Source of the DNA: Myxococcus dinghuensis
GTDB lineage: Bacteria; Myxococcota; Myxococcia; Myxococcales; Myxococcaceae
DNA: 64,000 bases
NCBI RefSeq assembly: GCF_024198235.1
Contig: NZ_JAKCFB010000004.1
Span: forward strand, 310,001 to 374,000
Direction of reading: 5' to 3'
Part shown: positions 9,879 through 18,621 of the stretch, in pieces
Layout of the letters: every line of letters begins with the position of its first letter
How positions within the stretch are numbered: the first letter of the stretch is position 1
Notes under the pieces: model-generated
The model's input: the letters and a program-made list of their open reading frames with translations, nothing else
Databases searched by the model: none
Told to the model about the DNA's origin: nothing
Position numbers and translations under genes: made by a program

Positions 9879-12002
9879 ATGACCCACCCCTACGGCAACC
9901 TCCCGGAGGAGCTGCGCACCCTCGTCATGGAGGAGGAGGCGCTGCTGGCCCGCGTGCAGGCGACCCTGGAGGCCGCCCGGCGCAAGGCCGGCAAGGGCCA
10001 GGACACCCAGGGACTCATCGCCCAGCTCCAGGTGCTGCGCGACGACGCCTCCACGGCCGCCGAGGCGGACCTGCCGCACCTGTTCACGCAGATGCACTAC
10101 ACGCGCACGCTGCTGGAGCGGCAGGAGGCGCTGAAGCTGCCCGACGCGCAGGCGCCCTACTTCGCGCACCTGCGCCTGGAGGGCGAGGCGGGTCCACGTG
10201 ACTACCTGCTCGGCCGCACCACCTTCGCGGACGTGGGCGAGGGCGTGCGCATCATCGACTGGCGCTTCGCCCCCGTGGCCCGCGTCTTCTACTGCTACGA
10301 GGAGGGCGACTCCTACGAGGAGCAGTTCGGCGAGCGGCTGGCCGAGGGCACCGTGGCCACGCGTCGGCTGGTGGTCATCGAGCGGGGCGTGCTCACGCGC
10401 ATCATCTCCGGCGGCCGGGTGCTGGAGCGCGGGGCAGACGGGGCGTGGCGCAGCGTGGGGCGGGACGTCACCCACTTCCAGGCGGGTGGCGCGGGCACCG
10501 CGGCGCGGCCGGAGTTCCTGGGCACGGGCAAGGGCGCCCAGCGCACCGAGGACGCGTTCGGCGTCACCGCCCTGCTGGACGCCGAGCAGTACGACGCCGT
10601 CAGCGTGGAGTCCGAGCGCCCCCTCCTGGTGCTGGGGAGCGCCGGCAGCGGGAAGACGACGGTGGCGCTGCACCGGCTGGCGAAGATCGCCTTCGACGAC
10701 CCGGAGCGCTACCCGCAGTCGCGCATGAAGCTCATCGTCCCCGAGGAGGGCCTGGCCCGGCTGTCCCGCCGGCTGCTCGCGCCGCTGGGCCTGGGGCGCG
10801 TGTCGGTGGAGACGCTGGACCACTGGCTGCTCGCCACCGCGCGCTCGGCGTTCGACCTGCCGGGCATCAAGCTCAGCCCGGAGACGCCGCCCCTCGTCGC
10901 CCGCCTCAAGCGCCACCCCGCCCTGCGCCGGCTGCTGCTGGGGCGCATCGGCGCGCCGAAGACGGAGGCCGGCACCACGCTGGAGCGGCTGCACCGCCGC
11001 CTGGCGGACGCGTACCTGGACCGGCGCTTCCTGGAGGACGTGGTGCGCGAGGCGAAGGGCGAAGTGCCGCGCACCGCCATCGACGAGGTCCTGGAGCACA
11101 CGCGGCTGCAGCGCTCCACGCCCCTGGAGAAGGAGCTGAGGGACATCACCGACCCGGAGCGGCTCATCACCGTCGACGGGCGCGCCATCGAGGCCGACAC
11201 GCCCTACGCGCTCGCGGGGACGGTGGACCTGGAGGACCTGCCCATCCTCATGTTCCTCAAGGCCCAGCACGGCCCGCTCGGCCTGGACCGGCTGGCCCAC
11301 ATGGTCCTGGACGAGGCGGAGGACTTCTCCCTCTTCGAGCTGTTCGTCGTGCGCAAGCTGCTGGGCAAGGGCAGGAGCTGCACGCTCGCGGGGGACGAGA
11401 TGCAGCAGACGGAGGCCGGCTTCGCGGGCTGGACGGCCGCGCTCGACGAGCTGGGCATCCGCGACGCGGCCACGTGCCGACTCCAGGTCTCCTACCGGTG
11501 CCCCGCGCCCGTGGTGGAGCTGGCGCGGCGGGTGCTCGGCGACCAGGCGCCGGAGGCCTCCTCGCGGCCCGCGCGCCCGGGCGCGCCGGTGGGCTTCCAC
11601 CACTTCCCGGACGAGGCGCAGGCCCAGCTGTTCGTCGGCGAAGCCCTGCGCGACCTCGTGGAGCGCGAGCCCCATGCGTCCGTGGGGGTCATCGCCAGCA
11701 GCCCCGAGGCCGCGGACGCCGTCTACCGCGTCGTGGCGGACCAGTCCTGGGCGCGCCGGGTGAAGGACGGCGAGTTCTCCTTCGAGCCCGGCGTGGACGT
11801 GACGGACGTGAGCAGCGTGAAGGGGCTGGAGTTCGACTACGTCATCCTGTCGGACGCCACCGCGCGGGCGTGGCCGGTGGACGACGAGTCGCGCCGGCGC
11901 CTGCACGTGGCCATCACCCGCACGTCCCACCAGTTGTGGGTGGTGTCGTCCGGCGCGCGCTCGCGCCTCATCCCCGCGGAGGGCGCGGCAGCTCCACGGT
12001 GA
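9879..12002 (+). CDS. HelD-like superfamily 1 helicase (UvrD/Rep type)
   Basis: A 707-residue SF1 ATPase. An N-terminal region of about 100 residues rich in Glu, Leu and Ala is probably coiled coil. It is followed by a block with YFAHLRL, LLGRTTF and DWRFAPVARVFY, which is characteristic of HelD proteins. Walker A is GSAGSGKT (253-260), Walker B about VLDEAEDFS, and later motifs include QVSYRCP and the C-terminal SVKGLEFDYVILSD and VAITRTSHQLWVV. HelD proteins bind and recycle RNA polymerase. The start at 9879 gives the usual MTHPYGNLPEEL-like N-terminus; a TTG 12 codons upstream is in frame. The 3' end overlaps the convergent histidine kinase gene by 35 bases. Confidence 0.85.
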   Translation: MTHPYGNLPEELRTLVMEEEALLARVQATLEAARRKAGKGQDTQGLIAQLQVLRDDASTAAEADLPHLFTQMHYTRTLLERQEALKLPDAQAPYFAHLRLEGEAGPRDYLLGRTTFADVGEGVRIIDWRFAPVARVFYCYEEGDSYEEQFGERLAEGTVATRRLVVIERGVLTRIISGGRVLERGADGAWRSVGRDVTHFQAGGAGTAARPEFLGTGKGAQRTEDAFGVTALLDAEQYDAVSVESERPLLVLGSAGSGKTTVALHRLAKIAFDDPERYPQSRMKLIVPEEGLARLSRRLLAPLGLGRVSVETLDHWLLATARSAFDLPGIKLSPETPPLVARLKRHPALRRLLLGRIGAPKTEAGTTLERLHRRLADAYLDRRFLEDVVREAKGEVPRTAIDEVLEHTRLQRSTPLEKELRDITDPERLITVDGRAIEADTPYALAGTVDLEDLPILMFLKAQHGPLGLDRLAHMVLDEAEDFSLFELFVVRKLLGKGRSCTLAGDEMQQTEAGFAGWTAALDELGIRDAATCRLQVSYRCPAPVVELARRVLGDQAPEASSRPARPGAPVGFHHFPDEAQAQLFVGEALRDLVEREPHASVGVIASSPEAADAVYRVVADQSWARRVKDGEFSFEPGVDVTDVSSVKGLEFDYVILSDATARAWPVDDESRRRLHVAITRTSHQLWVVSSGARSRLIPAEGAAAPR

Positions 12003-13695
12003 AGGTGGAGCCCTTGCCCGGCGCGCTGCGCACGAGGATGCGCCCGTCCATGGCGTCGACGATCTGCTTGACGATCCACAGGCCCAGGCCCAGCCCGCCG
12101 TAGTGCCGCTCGCTGGCGAGCCGCTCGAAGCGCTGGAACAGCCGGTGCTGCGCCTCCGGCGCGATGCCCACGCCCTCGTCCGTCACGGACAGCCAGGCCC
12201 GCGTCTCGTCCGCCCCGACGCGCACGTCGATGGGGCGCCCGCGGCCGTACTTGATGGCGTTGGACAGGAGGTTCTGCAGCACCTGCTCCACGCGCAGCCG
12301 GTCCCAATGCCCCGGGGCGGGCTCGGACGCCTCCAGGCGCAGCGCGCAGCCGGCCCGCGCCAGCTCCTCCGCGAAGCGCGGCACCATCTCCCGCGTCAGC
12401 GCGGCCAGGTCCAGGTCCTCGCGCTCCAGCCGCAGCCGGCCCGCCGTGATTCGGGAGACGTCCAGCAGCTCGCGCACCAGGCTGGACAGGCGCGACAACT
12501 GCCGCTGCACCGCCACCACCTTCGCCGTGGTGGAGTCCGCGCCCGGCACACCCGAGTCGTGCCAGGGCTCCAACTGCTTGCGCAGCGCCTGGACGTTGAG
12601 CGTGAGCGAGGTGAGCGGCGTGTTCAGCTCATGGGACGCGACGGAGAGGAAGGAGTCCCGGGCGCGCACCGCCTCCTGCGCCTCCGTGTACAGCCGCCCG
12701 TTGTCGAGCGACGACGCCGCGCGCCGCGCCAGGTCCTCCGCCAGCCGCACGTCCGCCTGCGTGTAGCGCCGGCCCGGCGTGGTGTTGACGAGCGTCAGCG
12801 CCCCGAGCACCTGGCCCCGGGTCATCAACGGCACGCTGATGTACGCGGTGACGCCCAGCTCGCTCATCGCGAGCCCGTGGTCCGCGTCCCGCGCCAGTTG
12901 CGACACGTGCTCCGGGCGCAGCTCCGACACGAACTCCGTGACGCCCGTGCGCAGCACCTTGCCGATGCCCGCGGCGTCGTCGAGCCGGAGGGGATGGCGC
13001 TCGTGGAACACGCGCGTGCGCGCCACCACCTCCGGGCGGATGTGCGCCATGGCGACGCGGCGCACGCGCCCGTCCAGCATGGGCACGTCCACGCAGCACC
13101 CGTCCGCCAGCGGGGGGACGGCGAGGTTGGTCAGCCGTTGGAGGATTTCGTCGTGCTCCAGCGAGGACGCCAGCACCTCGCTCGCCTGGGCGAGGAAGGC
13201 CGCGTGGCGTTGGGCCCGCCGCGTCTCGTCATAGAGGCCCCGGAGGATGGCCTCCTGCTTCTTCTCCCCGGTGATTTCGCGCGAGATGACGTAGACGCGC
13301 CCGTGGCTGCGGAACAGGCGCTTGACGAACCAGCGCTCCCGCGGCGCGAAGTGCCACTCGAACTCCGCGGACTCGCCCGTCGCGGCCACGCGCAGGAAGC
13401 GCTCCTGGAGCTGGGGCTTGAGGGACTCCGGGAAGACATCCCACAACAGGCGACCCAGCAGCTCGCCGCGAGGCCGCCCGAAGCCGCGCTCCAGCGCGGG
13501 GTTCACGTACAGGCACACCCCATCCGCCGCGCAGAACGCGACACTCTCCGGGAGCTGCTCCCACAGGACGGTGTCGAGTCCCTCCGCGTCCGGAACGCAC
13601 GCGTCGTTGCTGCTGGCAAGCCCTTGTCCGGTCAAGAGAAGTGGTCCACGCGTCGGGTGCGGGTACGGGTCCAGACCCCCACTTCCGCTTAGCAT
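11968..13695 (-). CDS. PAS-GAF sensor histidine kinase
   Basis: A 575-residue soluble hybrid of a PAS domain (about 40-150), a GAF domain (about 165-335), a HisKA dimerisation domain with the phosphoacceptor box SHELNTPLTSL (His355), and a HATPase domain with N box LLSNAIKYG and G boxes DEGVGIAP and GLGLGLWIVKQ. No transmembrane segment is seen, so it probably senses a cytoplasmic signal. No response regulator is adjacent, so it is an orphan kinase. It converges on the HelD-like gene, and the last 35 bases of both reading frames overlap, which means read-through from either side would be antisense to the other. The first 25 residues are low in conservation and the start may lie slightly further in. 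Confidence 0.9.
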   Translation of the reverse strand: MLSGSGGLDPYPHPTRGPLLLTGQGLASSNDACVPDAEGLDTVLWEQLPESVAFCAADGVCLYVNPALERGFGRPRGELLGRLLWDVFPESLKPQLQERFLRVAATGESAEFEWHFAPRERWFVKRLFRSHGRVYVISREITGEKKQEAILRGLYDETRRAQRHAAFLAQASEVLASSLEHDEILQRLTNLAVPPLADGCCVDVPMLDGRVRRVAMAHIRPEVVARTRVFHERHPLRLDDAAGIGKVLRTGVTEFVSELRPEHVSQLARDADHGLAMSELGVTAYISVPLMTRGQVLGALTLVNTTPGRRYTQADVRLAEDLARRAASSLDNGRLYTEAQEAVRARDSFLSVASHELNTPLTSLTLNVQALRKQLEPWHDSGVPGADSTTAKVVAVQRQLSRLSSLVRELLDVSRITAGRLRLEREDLDLAALTREMVPRFAEELARAGCALRLEASEPAPGHWDRLRVEQVLQNLLSNAIKYGRGRPIDVRVGADETRAWLSVTDEGVGIAPEAQHRLFQRFERLASERHYGGLGLGLWIVKQIVDAMDGRILVRSAPGKGSTFTVELPRPPRG

Positions 13696-13809
13696 CTACC
13701 GACCCACGCCCCACCGCCACTGCCCGCACGTCTGCCCAGCATCGAACACTCGCGGACGCCCCCGAGGCCTGCCCGCCCGCCCCGAGGATGGGGACGGAGG
13801 GTGCGAGCC

Positions 13810-13837
13810 GACGCGGGCGCCCGGTGAAACCCGCGTC
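13810..13837 (-). terminator. Inverted repeat downstream of the membrane protein gene
   Basis: GACGCGGG (13810-13817) and CCCGCGTC (13830-13837) are a perfect eight-base inverted repeat with a 12-base loop, 33 bases after the stop codon of the minus-strand gene that ends at 13870. There is no T run, so it is only a possible terminator. Confidence 0.35.
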
Positions 13838-13869
13838 CCCCGCCGAGCAGGCCAGGCCCAGGGACACGC

Positions 13870-14553
13870 TCAGGGGGGCGACGGCTGCCCCTCGCGCCAC
13901 TGGGTGCGGAGCGCCTCCCGCTCGCGCCGGCGCGCCTGCGCCTCCTCTTCCTGGCGCGGGTACTCCGACAGGCGGGTGCGGTGCATGTTGATGCTCAGCT
14001 CGTACAGGCCCCGGTCGCGCTCCGGCAGCTCGCCGCCATGGTCCGCCATCACCGTCGTGGCGAACTGCACCATGTCTTCTGACACCTTGCGTCGGTGCGC
14101 GTAGTAGTCGCGGACCTCCTGCTCCGTGGCCTCGCCGGACTGGATGCGACCGAATGCGTCATTCCAACGCCGCGTGTCATCCTCGCGCTTCTTCAACACC
14201 TCCGCGTCCGTCGTCGGCGCCGCCAGCGACCAGTAGAGGTTGTCGGGCAGCTTCGCGCGCAGCTTCTCCAAATCGATGGGATAGGGCTTGGCGGGCCCGT
14301 CCTCCCCCTGCGCCACGTCGACGGTGGGAGGCTTGAGATAGTCTTTCATGACGCTCCCCGTCACGGGCGCGGCAGCGGGCGCCGTCGAGGGAGGCGTGGC
14401 GGGCGCCGCGGGCGCGGAGGGCGCCGCCGCGACGGGGGGTGTCTCGGATTCGGGCGTCGGCGCGATGAGCACGTATGCGAGCGCGGCGACGAGCACGAGC
14501 GCCGCCAATCCCACCAGCCATCCCAGGCGCGTTGCGCCAACGTTGTCGGACAT
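13870..14553 (-). CDS. Unknown single-span membrane protein
   Basis: A 227-residue protein I do not recognise. An N-terminal transmembrane helix (about residues 10-30, WLVGLAALVLVAALAYVLI) is followed by an Ala/Pro-rich linker (about 33-70) and a hydrophilic, probably helical domain rich in Arg and Glu (about 95-215), with its C-terminal part RQEEEAQARRRERE likely coiled coil. The topology suggests a periplasmic domain on a linker. ATG 14553 was chosen over one 34 codons upstream because it places the helix at the N-terminus. It is divergent from the PAE hydrolase gene. Confidence 0.7.
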   Translation of the reverse strand: MSDNVGATRLGWLVGLAALVLVAALAYVLIAPTPESETPPVAAAPSAPAAPATPPSTAPAAAPVTGSVMKDYLKPPTVDVAQGEDGPAKPYPIDLEKLRAKLPDNLYWSLAAPTTDAEVLKKREDDTRRWNDAFGRIQSGEATEQEVRDYYAHRRKVSEDMVQFATTVMADHGGELPERDRGLYELSINMHRTRLSEYPRQEEEAQARRREREALRTQWREGQPSPP

Positions 14554-14662
14554 TGCGTCCGAATACCGCGCGCCTCCCGCGGATGGCAACCAACGCCTGT
14601 CATGGCGCAATGCATCACAACGACGCGCAGGTGACCAAAACATGAAACAACACATTCTCCTC

Positions 14663-14691
14663 CTGACTCGCGTGTCAACGTGGGCTATAGA
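14663..14691 (+). promoter_or_regulatory. Sigma-70-type promoter of the PAE hydrolase gene
   Basis: CTGACT (14663-14668) and TATAGA (14686-14691) are separated by exactly 17 bases, with a strong ribosome binding site GGAGGAG (14712-14718) and the ATG at 14724. This predicts a leader of roughly 25 bases. Recognised by eye from consensus only. Confidence 0.5.
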
Positions 14692-14723
14692 ACCGATTTC
14701 CCCCCAAACCCGGAGGAGTCAGC

Positions 14724-16034
14724 ATGAAGCGCGTACTCTTGGCCTGCCTCGCGGCGGTGGCGCTGGTGCCCAGCGTCTCTCGCGCGGAGGTCATCGTCTC
14801 GACCATCGTCAGCGTGCTGGTGGACGGCGGTAACAACTACAACTGGCAGAAGGTGGAGCTGCCTGGGACGAAGTGTGGCAATGGCTCCCAGTTCAAGTTC
14901 TTCGTCCACAAGACCAACTCGCCCAACGTCATGATGCTGCTCGAGGGCGGCGGCGCGTGCTGGGACTACGACACGTGTAGCGGACGTGCGGGCATCCTGG
15001 GTGCCGCCAACCCCAACGGCATCGCCGACGACTACATCACCCAATTCACGGCGAAGTACGTGTCGCCGCTCGTCAACGGCGCGGACCCGGGCCTGCCGGG
15101 CCGCAGCAAGACGGACCTGGTGACGAAGGACTGGAACATCGTCTACGTGCCGTACTGCACGGGCGACGTGCACATCGGCAACAACGTGAAGACGTACGCG
15201 GACCCCACGGGCGCCAACCCCCCGCTCGTGTGGCACCACAACGGCTACAACAACACGCTGGCGGTGGCGAACTACGCCAAGACGCAGTTCCCCAACATCC
15301 AGAAGTTCCTGATGACGGGCTACAGCGCCGGCGGCACCGCGACGTCCGCGGGCTACTACTACGCGCGCAAGATCCTGAACCCGGCCCGTGGCTACCTGCT
15401 CAACGACTCCGGCCCCATCTTCCCGGCGCCCAACGCCAACTGGAAGTCGCGCGCGCTGCACGACAAGATCCGCACCTCGTGGAACCTGGACTCGTCCTTC
15501 GCCGCCCTGCCGGCGTCGTTCGACCGCAATGACTTCGGCACCATCAACCGCATGGTGGCGCAGGAGTTCCCCAACGACCAGCTCGCGTACACGGGCTATA
15601 CGCGCGACTACAACTACTCGCGCTTCTCCTACGAGCGCTTCCACACGCCGAACGACGAGGAGTCCGTGCACGGCTACTGGAAGGTGGACCAGGACGCGAT
15701 GGTCGCGCAGCTGAACCAGTACAACAACTTCAGCTACTTCATCCCGCACCACCGCGCCATCAACGCCAGCCACTGCAGCACCATCATCACCTTCATCGGC
15801 TCGCACGCCTGCCAGCAGATGGAGAAGAAGCGCTACTGGTACGAGTACCTGGAGATGCCGTGGGGCCAGACGTACAAGTGCTACAGCGAGATGGTGGGCA
15901 TGGACGTGTTCCTGTCCCGGTGGATCAACGGCAACCAGCGCGTGCGCATCTACGAGCCGGTGAACTGGTACAACAACGAGGACCCGGGCATGCAGATCGT
16001 CGCGCCGCTCATCAACGGCGCGCTCGGCGGGTAG
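14724..16034 (+). CDS. Secreted pectin-acetylesterase/Notum-family hydrolase
   Basis: A 436-residue exported alpha/beta hydrolase of the PAE family (PF03283). The N-terminus [21 protein letters not shown] is a cleavable signal peptide. Family landmarks are [16 protein letters not shown] (the oxyanion region), the nucleophile elbow GYSAGG, and late Asp and His in [12 protein letters not shown]. Paired cysteines suggest disulfides. PAE proteins remove acetyl or acyl esters from polysaccharides or, in Notum, from lipidated protein; the bacterial substrates are mostly unknown. A good ribosome binding site (GGAGGAG) and a promoter are present. It is a single-gene unit likely to act outside the cell, in keeping with a predatory or saprophytic lifestyle. 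Confidence 0.85.
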   Translation: MKRVLLACLAAVALVPSVSRAEVIVSTIVSVLVDGGNNYNWQKVELPGTKCGNGSQFKFFVHKTNSPNVMMLLEGGGACWDYDTCSGRAGILGAANPNGIADDYITQFTAKYVSPLVNGADPGLPGRSKTDLVTKDWNIVYVPYCTGDVHIGNNVKTYADPTGANPPLVWHHNGYNNTLAVANYAKTQFPNIQKFLMTGYSAGGTATSAGYYYARKILNPARGYLLNDSGPIFPAPNANWKSRALHDKIRTSWNLDSSFAALPASFDRNDFGTINRMVAQEFPNDQLAYTGYTRDYNYSRFSYERFHTPNDEESVHGYWKVDQDAMVAQLNQYNNFSYFIPHHRAINASHCSTIITFIGSHACQQMEKKRYWYEYLEMPWGQTYKCYSEMVGMDVFLSRWINGNQRVRIYEPVNWYNNEDPGMQIVAPLINGALGG

Positions 16035-16140
16035 CCCGGCACCTGTCTCGTTGAAGTCGTCCGACTGGCGGCGGGGCGAGGGACCTCTTTCGCTCCGCCG
16101 CTGGTCCTCGTGAGGTGGAAGCGCTAGACGCATCCAGCGC

Positions 16141-17193
16141 ATGGACAACCTCACCCACGGCCTGCTCGGGCTGGCCATCGGCGCGCTGCGCCGCCCGGAC
16201 GTGTCCCCCGGCGCCCCCGCGCGCCCCTCCGCCACGGACCGCGCCACGCTGGTGGCGAGCGTGCTCGCGGCCGAGTTGCCGGACCTGGACACCCTGTTGG
16301 CGCGCGGCGACGCGGTGACGGTGGCCCTGCACGCGCACCGGGGCCTCTCCCACGCGCTCGTCTTCGCCCCGGTGGTCGCGCTCGTCGCCACGCTTACCGC
16401 CAAGGCCCTCTTCCGGGGCGCGCGGTGGGGCCCCCTCCTCCTGACGAGCCTCGCCAGCACGCTCTTCGCGCACCTGCTCCCGGACCTGTGGACGGGCTGG
16501 GGCACGCGTGTGCTGCTGCCCTTCTCCGACGCGCGCCTCAGCCTGGACTGGACGGTGGTGGTCGACCCGTGGGTGACGCTGCCGCTCGTCGTGGGCACCG
16601 CGCTCGCGTGGCGCTGGCGCGCCTCCCTCCGCGCGTGGTGGGCGCTCCGGGTGGGGCTCGCGGGCTCGGCGGCCTACGTGGGCGCGCGCGTCGTGGTCTG
16701 GGCGCTGCTGACGCAACGGGTGGCCGCGGCCCACCCCCAGGCCGAGCAGGTGCGCGTCTTCCCCGCGCCGCTCGCCTTCGGGACGTGGCGCTACGTGGCC
16801 CGACTGCCCGGGGACCTGCTGGCCGCGGGCGACGTGACGCTGACCGGGCAACCCCAGGAGGCGCGCAGGGTGCACGCGCCGGCCGCCGCCCTCCCCCGGG
16901 AGCTGGGCGAGGTCCCCACGGTGCGCGAGGCGCTGGCCTGGGCGCGCTTCCCCGTGGTCACGGTGGCGGCGGTGGAGGGCGGCAGCGAGGTGCGCATCGC
17001 CGACCTGCGCTACCACCTGCGCGGCGAGCCGACGCTCACCTTCGTCGTGCGGGTGGACGCCGCGCGGGCGGTGACGGACGCGCGGCTGGAGCGCGGCGGC
17101 AGCGCGTCCGAGCTGCTGCGCCGGTGGCGCGGCGGAGAGGAGCCCCCGCCGCGCCCGGAGGACGTCAGGTCAGGCCCGACAGCGGCCCCTTGA
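16141..17193 (+). CDS. YdjM-type membrane-bound metal-dependent hydrolase
   Basis: A 350-residue protein of the YdjM/DUF457 family (PF04307). It opens with MDNLTHGLLGLAIG, whose His, together with ELPDLD, HRGLSHAL and the HLLPDLWTGWG segment, supplies the His/Asp set thought to bind metal. About four transmembrane helices are visible between residues 75 and 185, followed by a soluble C-terminal domain of about 150 residues. The function of the family is not settled (it is called LexA-regulated in Escherichia coli). The last 29 bases overlap the convergent DUF1552 gene. No clear ribosome binding site is seen, but the start is fixed by the MDNLTH motif. Confidence 0.85.
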   Translation: MDNLTHGLLGLAIGALRRPDVSPGAPARPSATDRATLVASVLAAELPDLDTLLARGDAVTVALHAHRGLSHALVFAPVVALVATLTAKALFRGARWGPLLLTSLASTLFAHLLPDLWTGWGTRVLLPFSDARLSLDWTVVVDPWVTLPLVVGTALAWRWRASLRAWWALRVGLAGSAAYVGARVVVWALLTQRVAAAHPQAEQVRVFPAPLAFGTWRYVARLPGDLLAAGDVTLTGQPQEARRVHAPAAALPRELGEVPTVREALAWARFPVVTVAAVEGGSEVRIADLRYHLRGEPTLTFVVRVDAARAVTDARLERGGSASELLRRWRGGEEPPPRPEDVRSGPTAAP

Positions 17194-18616
17194 AGTCCGG
17201 GTGGCCGAAGGTGTTCACGTTCACCCCGAAGGCCTGGGCGATGGACACCAGCAGCTTGTTGTGGGCGACGGCGCCCGGCAGCGGCGTGCCGGGGCCACCC
17301 CAGCTGCCGAGCGGGTTGGAGTTGGCCGGACGCAGGCGCAGGAAGCGGCCCATGCGGAACTTCCCACCCGCGCCGCCCGCGAGCACCGTGGGCACGCGCA
17401 CGTTCATGTGGCCGGAGGCGTCCCCCAGCTCGTTGCCCCAGAGGATGAGCGTGTTGTCCAGGGCGGTGCCGCTGCCCTCGGGGATGGCCGCCAACTGGTT
17501 CATCAGGTAGGCCACCTGCTCGGCGTACCAGCGCTGGACCTTCACCATCTTGGTGCGGATCTCCGTGCGCAGCGGCTCGGTGGTCACGTCCAGGCGGTGC
17601 GCCAGGTCGTTGTGCGTGTCCTCGGTGATGCCCAGCCAGGGCATGGACGGGCCGGGGATGGTCATCGTCACCACGCGCGTCAAATCACACGCGAAGGCGC
17701 GGGCGATGAGGTCCATGTGGAGCTTGGTCAGCGTGGGCATGTTGGTGAGGTTGCCCAACTGGCCCACGTCGTACGCCGGCGGCGGCGTGCCGGGGGAGCA
17801 CTCGGCCTCCTGCATCGCGGAGACGGAGCCCTTGGCGGCGACGTGGGGGGTGCCCAGCCCCAGCGTCGTCAGGCGGCGCTCGATGTCGCGCAGCGACTCC
17901 AGGTGGGTCTCCAGCTTCTGCCGCTCGGCGCCCGCCAGCCGGTTCTGCAGGCGCGTGGCGTCCTTGATGAGGAAGTCCAGCACGCTCTTCTTGCGCGCGT
18001 TGTTGCGGGTGCCCTCTCCGGGGTCCGAACCGGGGGTGGAGGGGGCCGTGCCGAACAGGCGCGAGAAGACGCCCGCGGGGTCGCGCTCGAAGGGGACGCG
18101 GCTGCCGTTGGCCGTGAAGCTGATGCTGTTGTAGACGTGCTGGCCGCCGAACTGCTCCCATGCGTTGAGCTGCAGGGAGCGGAACTTGGTGGCCCCGCCG
18201 ATGCTCTGCGCCAGCACCTGGTCGAGCGAGGCGCTCTCCGGCAGGTCGTCACCGCTGGCGGTGTTCACCTTGCTGCCGGTGAGGAAGGTGACGGGGCCGC
18301 CCTCGTGGCCCGTCAGGCCGCGCTCGTAGAGGACCTGGTAGTCCAGGCCGTCCAGGATGAGCAGCTTGGAGCGCAGGTCCTGGAGCGGGCTGAGCATGGA
18401 GTTGGCGAAGTCGAGCGTGAAGCCCGTCTCCGTGCCCTGGGGGTTCCAATACTCCGGCAGGCAGCCGTGGGAGGTGAACAGCGCGATGAAGCGCAGCGGC
18501 GGCGTCGTGGCCTGGGCGTAGGCATCCGTGGTGCCCAGCAGGTTGGCCAACGGGAGCGCCGCGGAGGAACCAGCGAGCGCCTTGAGCAGGGAGCGACGGG
18601 AGAGTTCGCGAAGCAT
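17165..18616 (-). CDS. DUF1552 secreted protein, Tat signal
   Basis: A 483-residue protein of the DUF1552 family (PF07586). It starts MLRELSRRSLLKALAGSSAA, a textbook twin-arginine signal (SRRSLLK), so it is exported folded. The body has the family segments FTSHGCLPEYWNP, LDGLDYQ, GHEGG and a late VTMTIPGPSMPWLG and WGNELGD. DUF1552 proteins have distant similarity to sulfatase/DUF1501-type secreted proteins and are found next to DUF1592-type c-type cytochrome proteins in myxobacteria and planctomycetes; the function is unknown. It follows the DUF1592 gene with five bases between, so they form an operon. The 3' end overlaps the YdjM gene by 29 bases. The true start is fixed by the Tat motif; the frame stays open further upstream. 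Confidence 0.88.
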   Translation of the reverse strand: MLRELSRRSLLKALAGSSAALPLANLLGTTDAYAQATTPPLRFIALFTSHGCLPEYWNPQGTETGFTLDFANSMLSPLQDLRSKLLILDGLDYQVLYERGLTGHEGGPVTFLTGSKVNTASGDDLPESASLDQVLAQSIGGATKFRSLQLNAWEQFGGQHVYNSISFTANGSRVPFERDPAGVFSRLFGTAPSTPGSDPGEGTRNNARKKSVLDFLIKDATRLQNRLAGAERQKLETHLESLRDIERRLTTLGLGTPHVAAKGSVSAMQEAECSPGTPPPAYDVGQLGNLTNMPTLTKLHMDLIARAFACDLTRVVTMTIPGPSMPWLGITEDTHNDLAHRLDVTTEPLRTEIRTKMVKVQRWYAEQVAYLMNQLAAIPEGSGTALDNTLILWGNELGDASGHMNVRVPTVLAGGAGGKFRMGRFLRLRPANSNPLGSWGGPGTPLPGAVAHNKLLVSIAQAFGVNVNTFGHPDFKGPLSGLT

Positions 18617-18621
18617 GGTGG

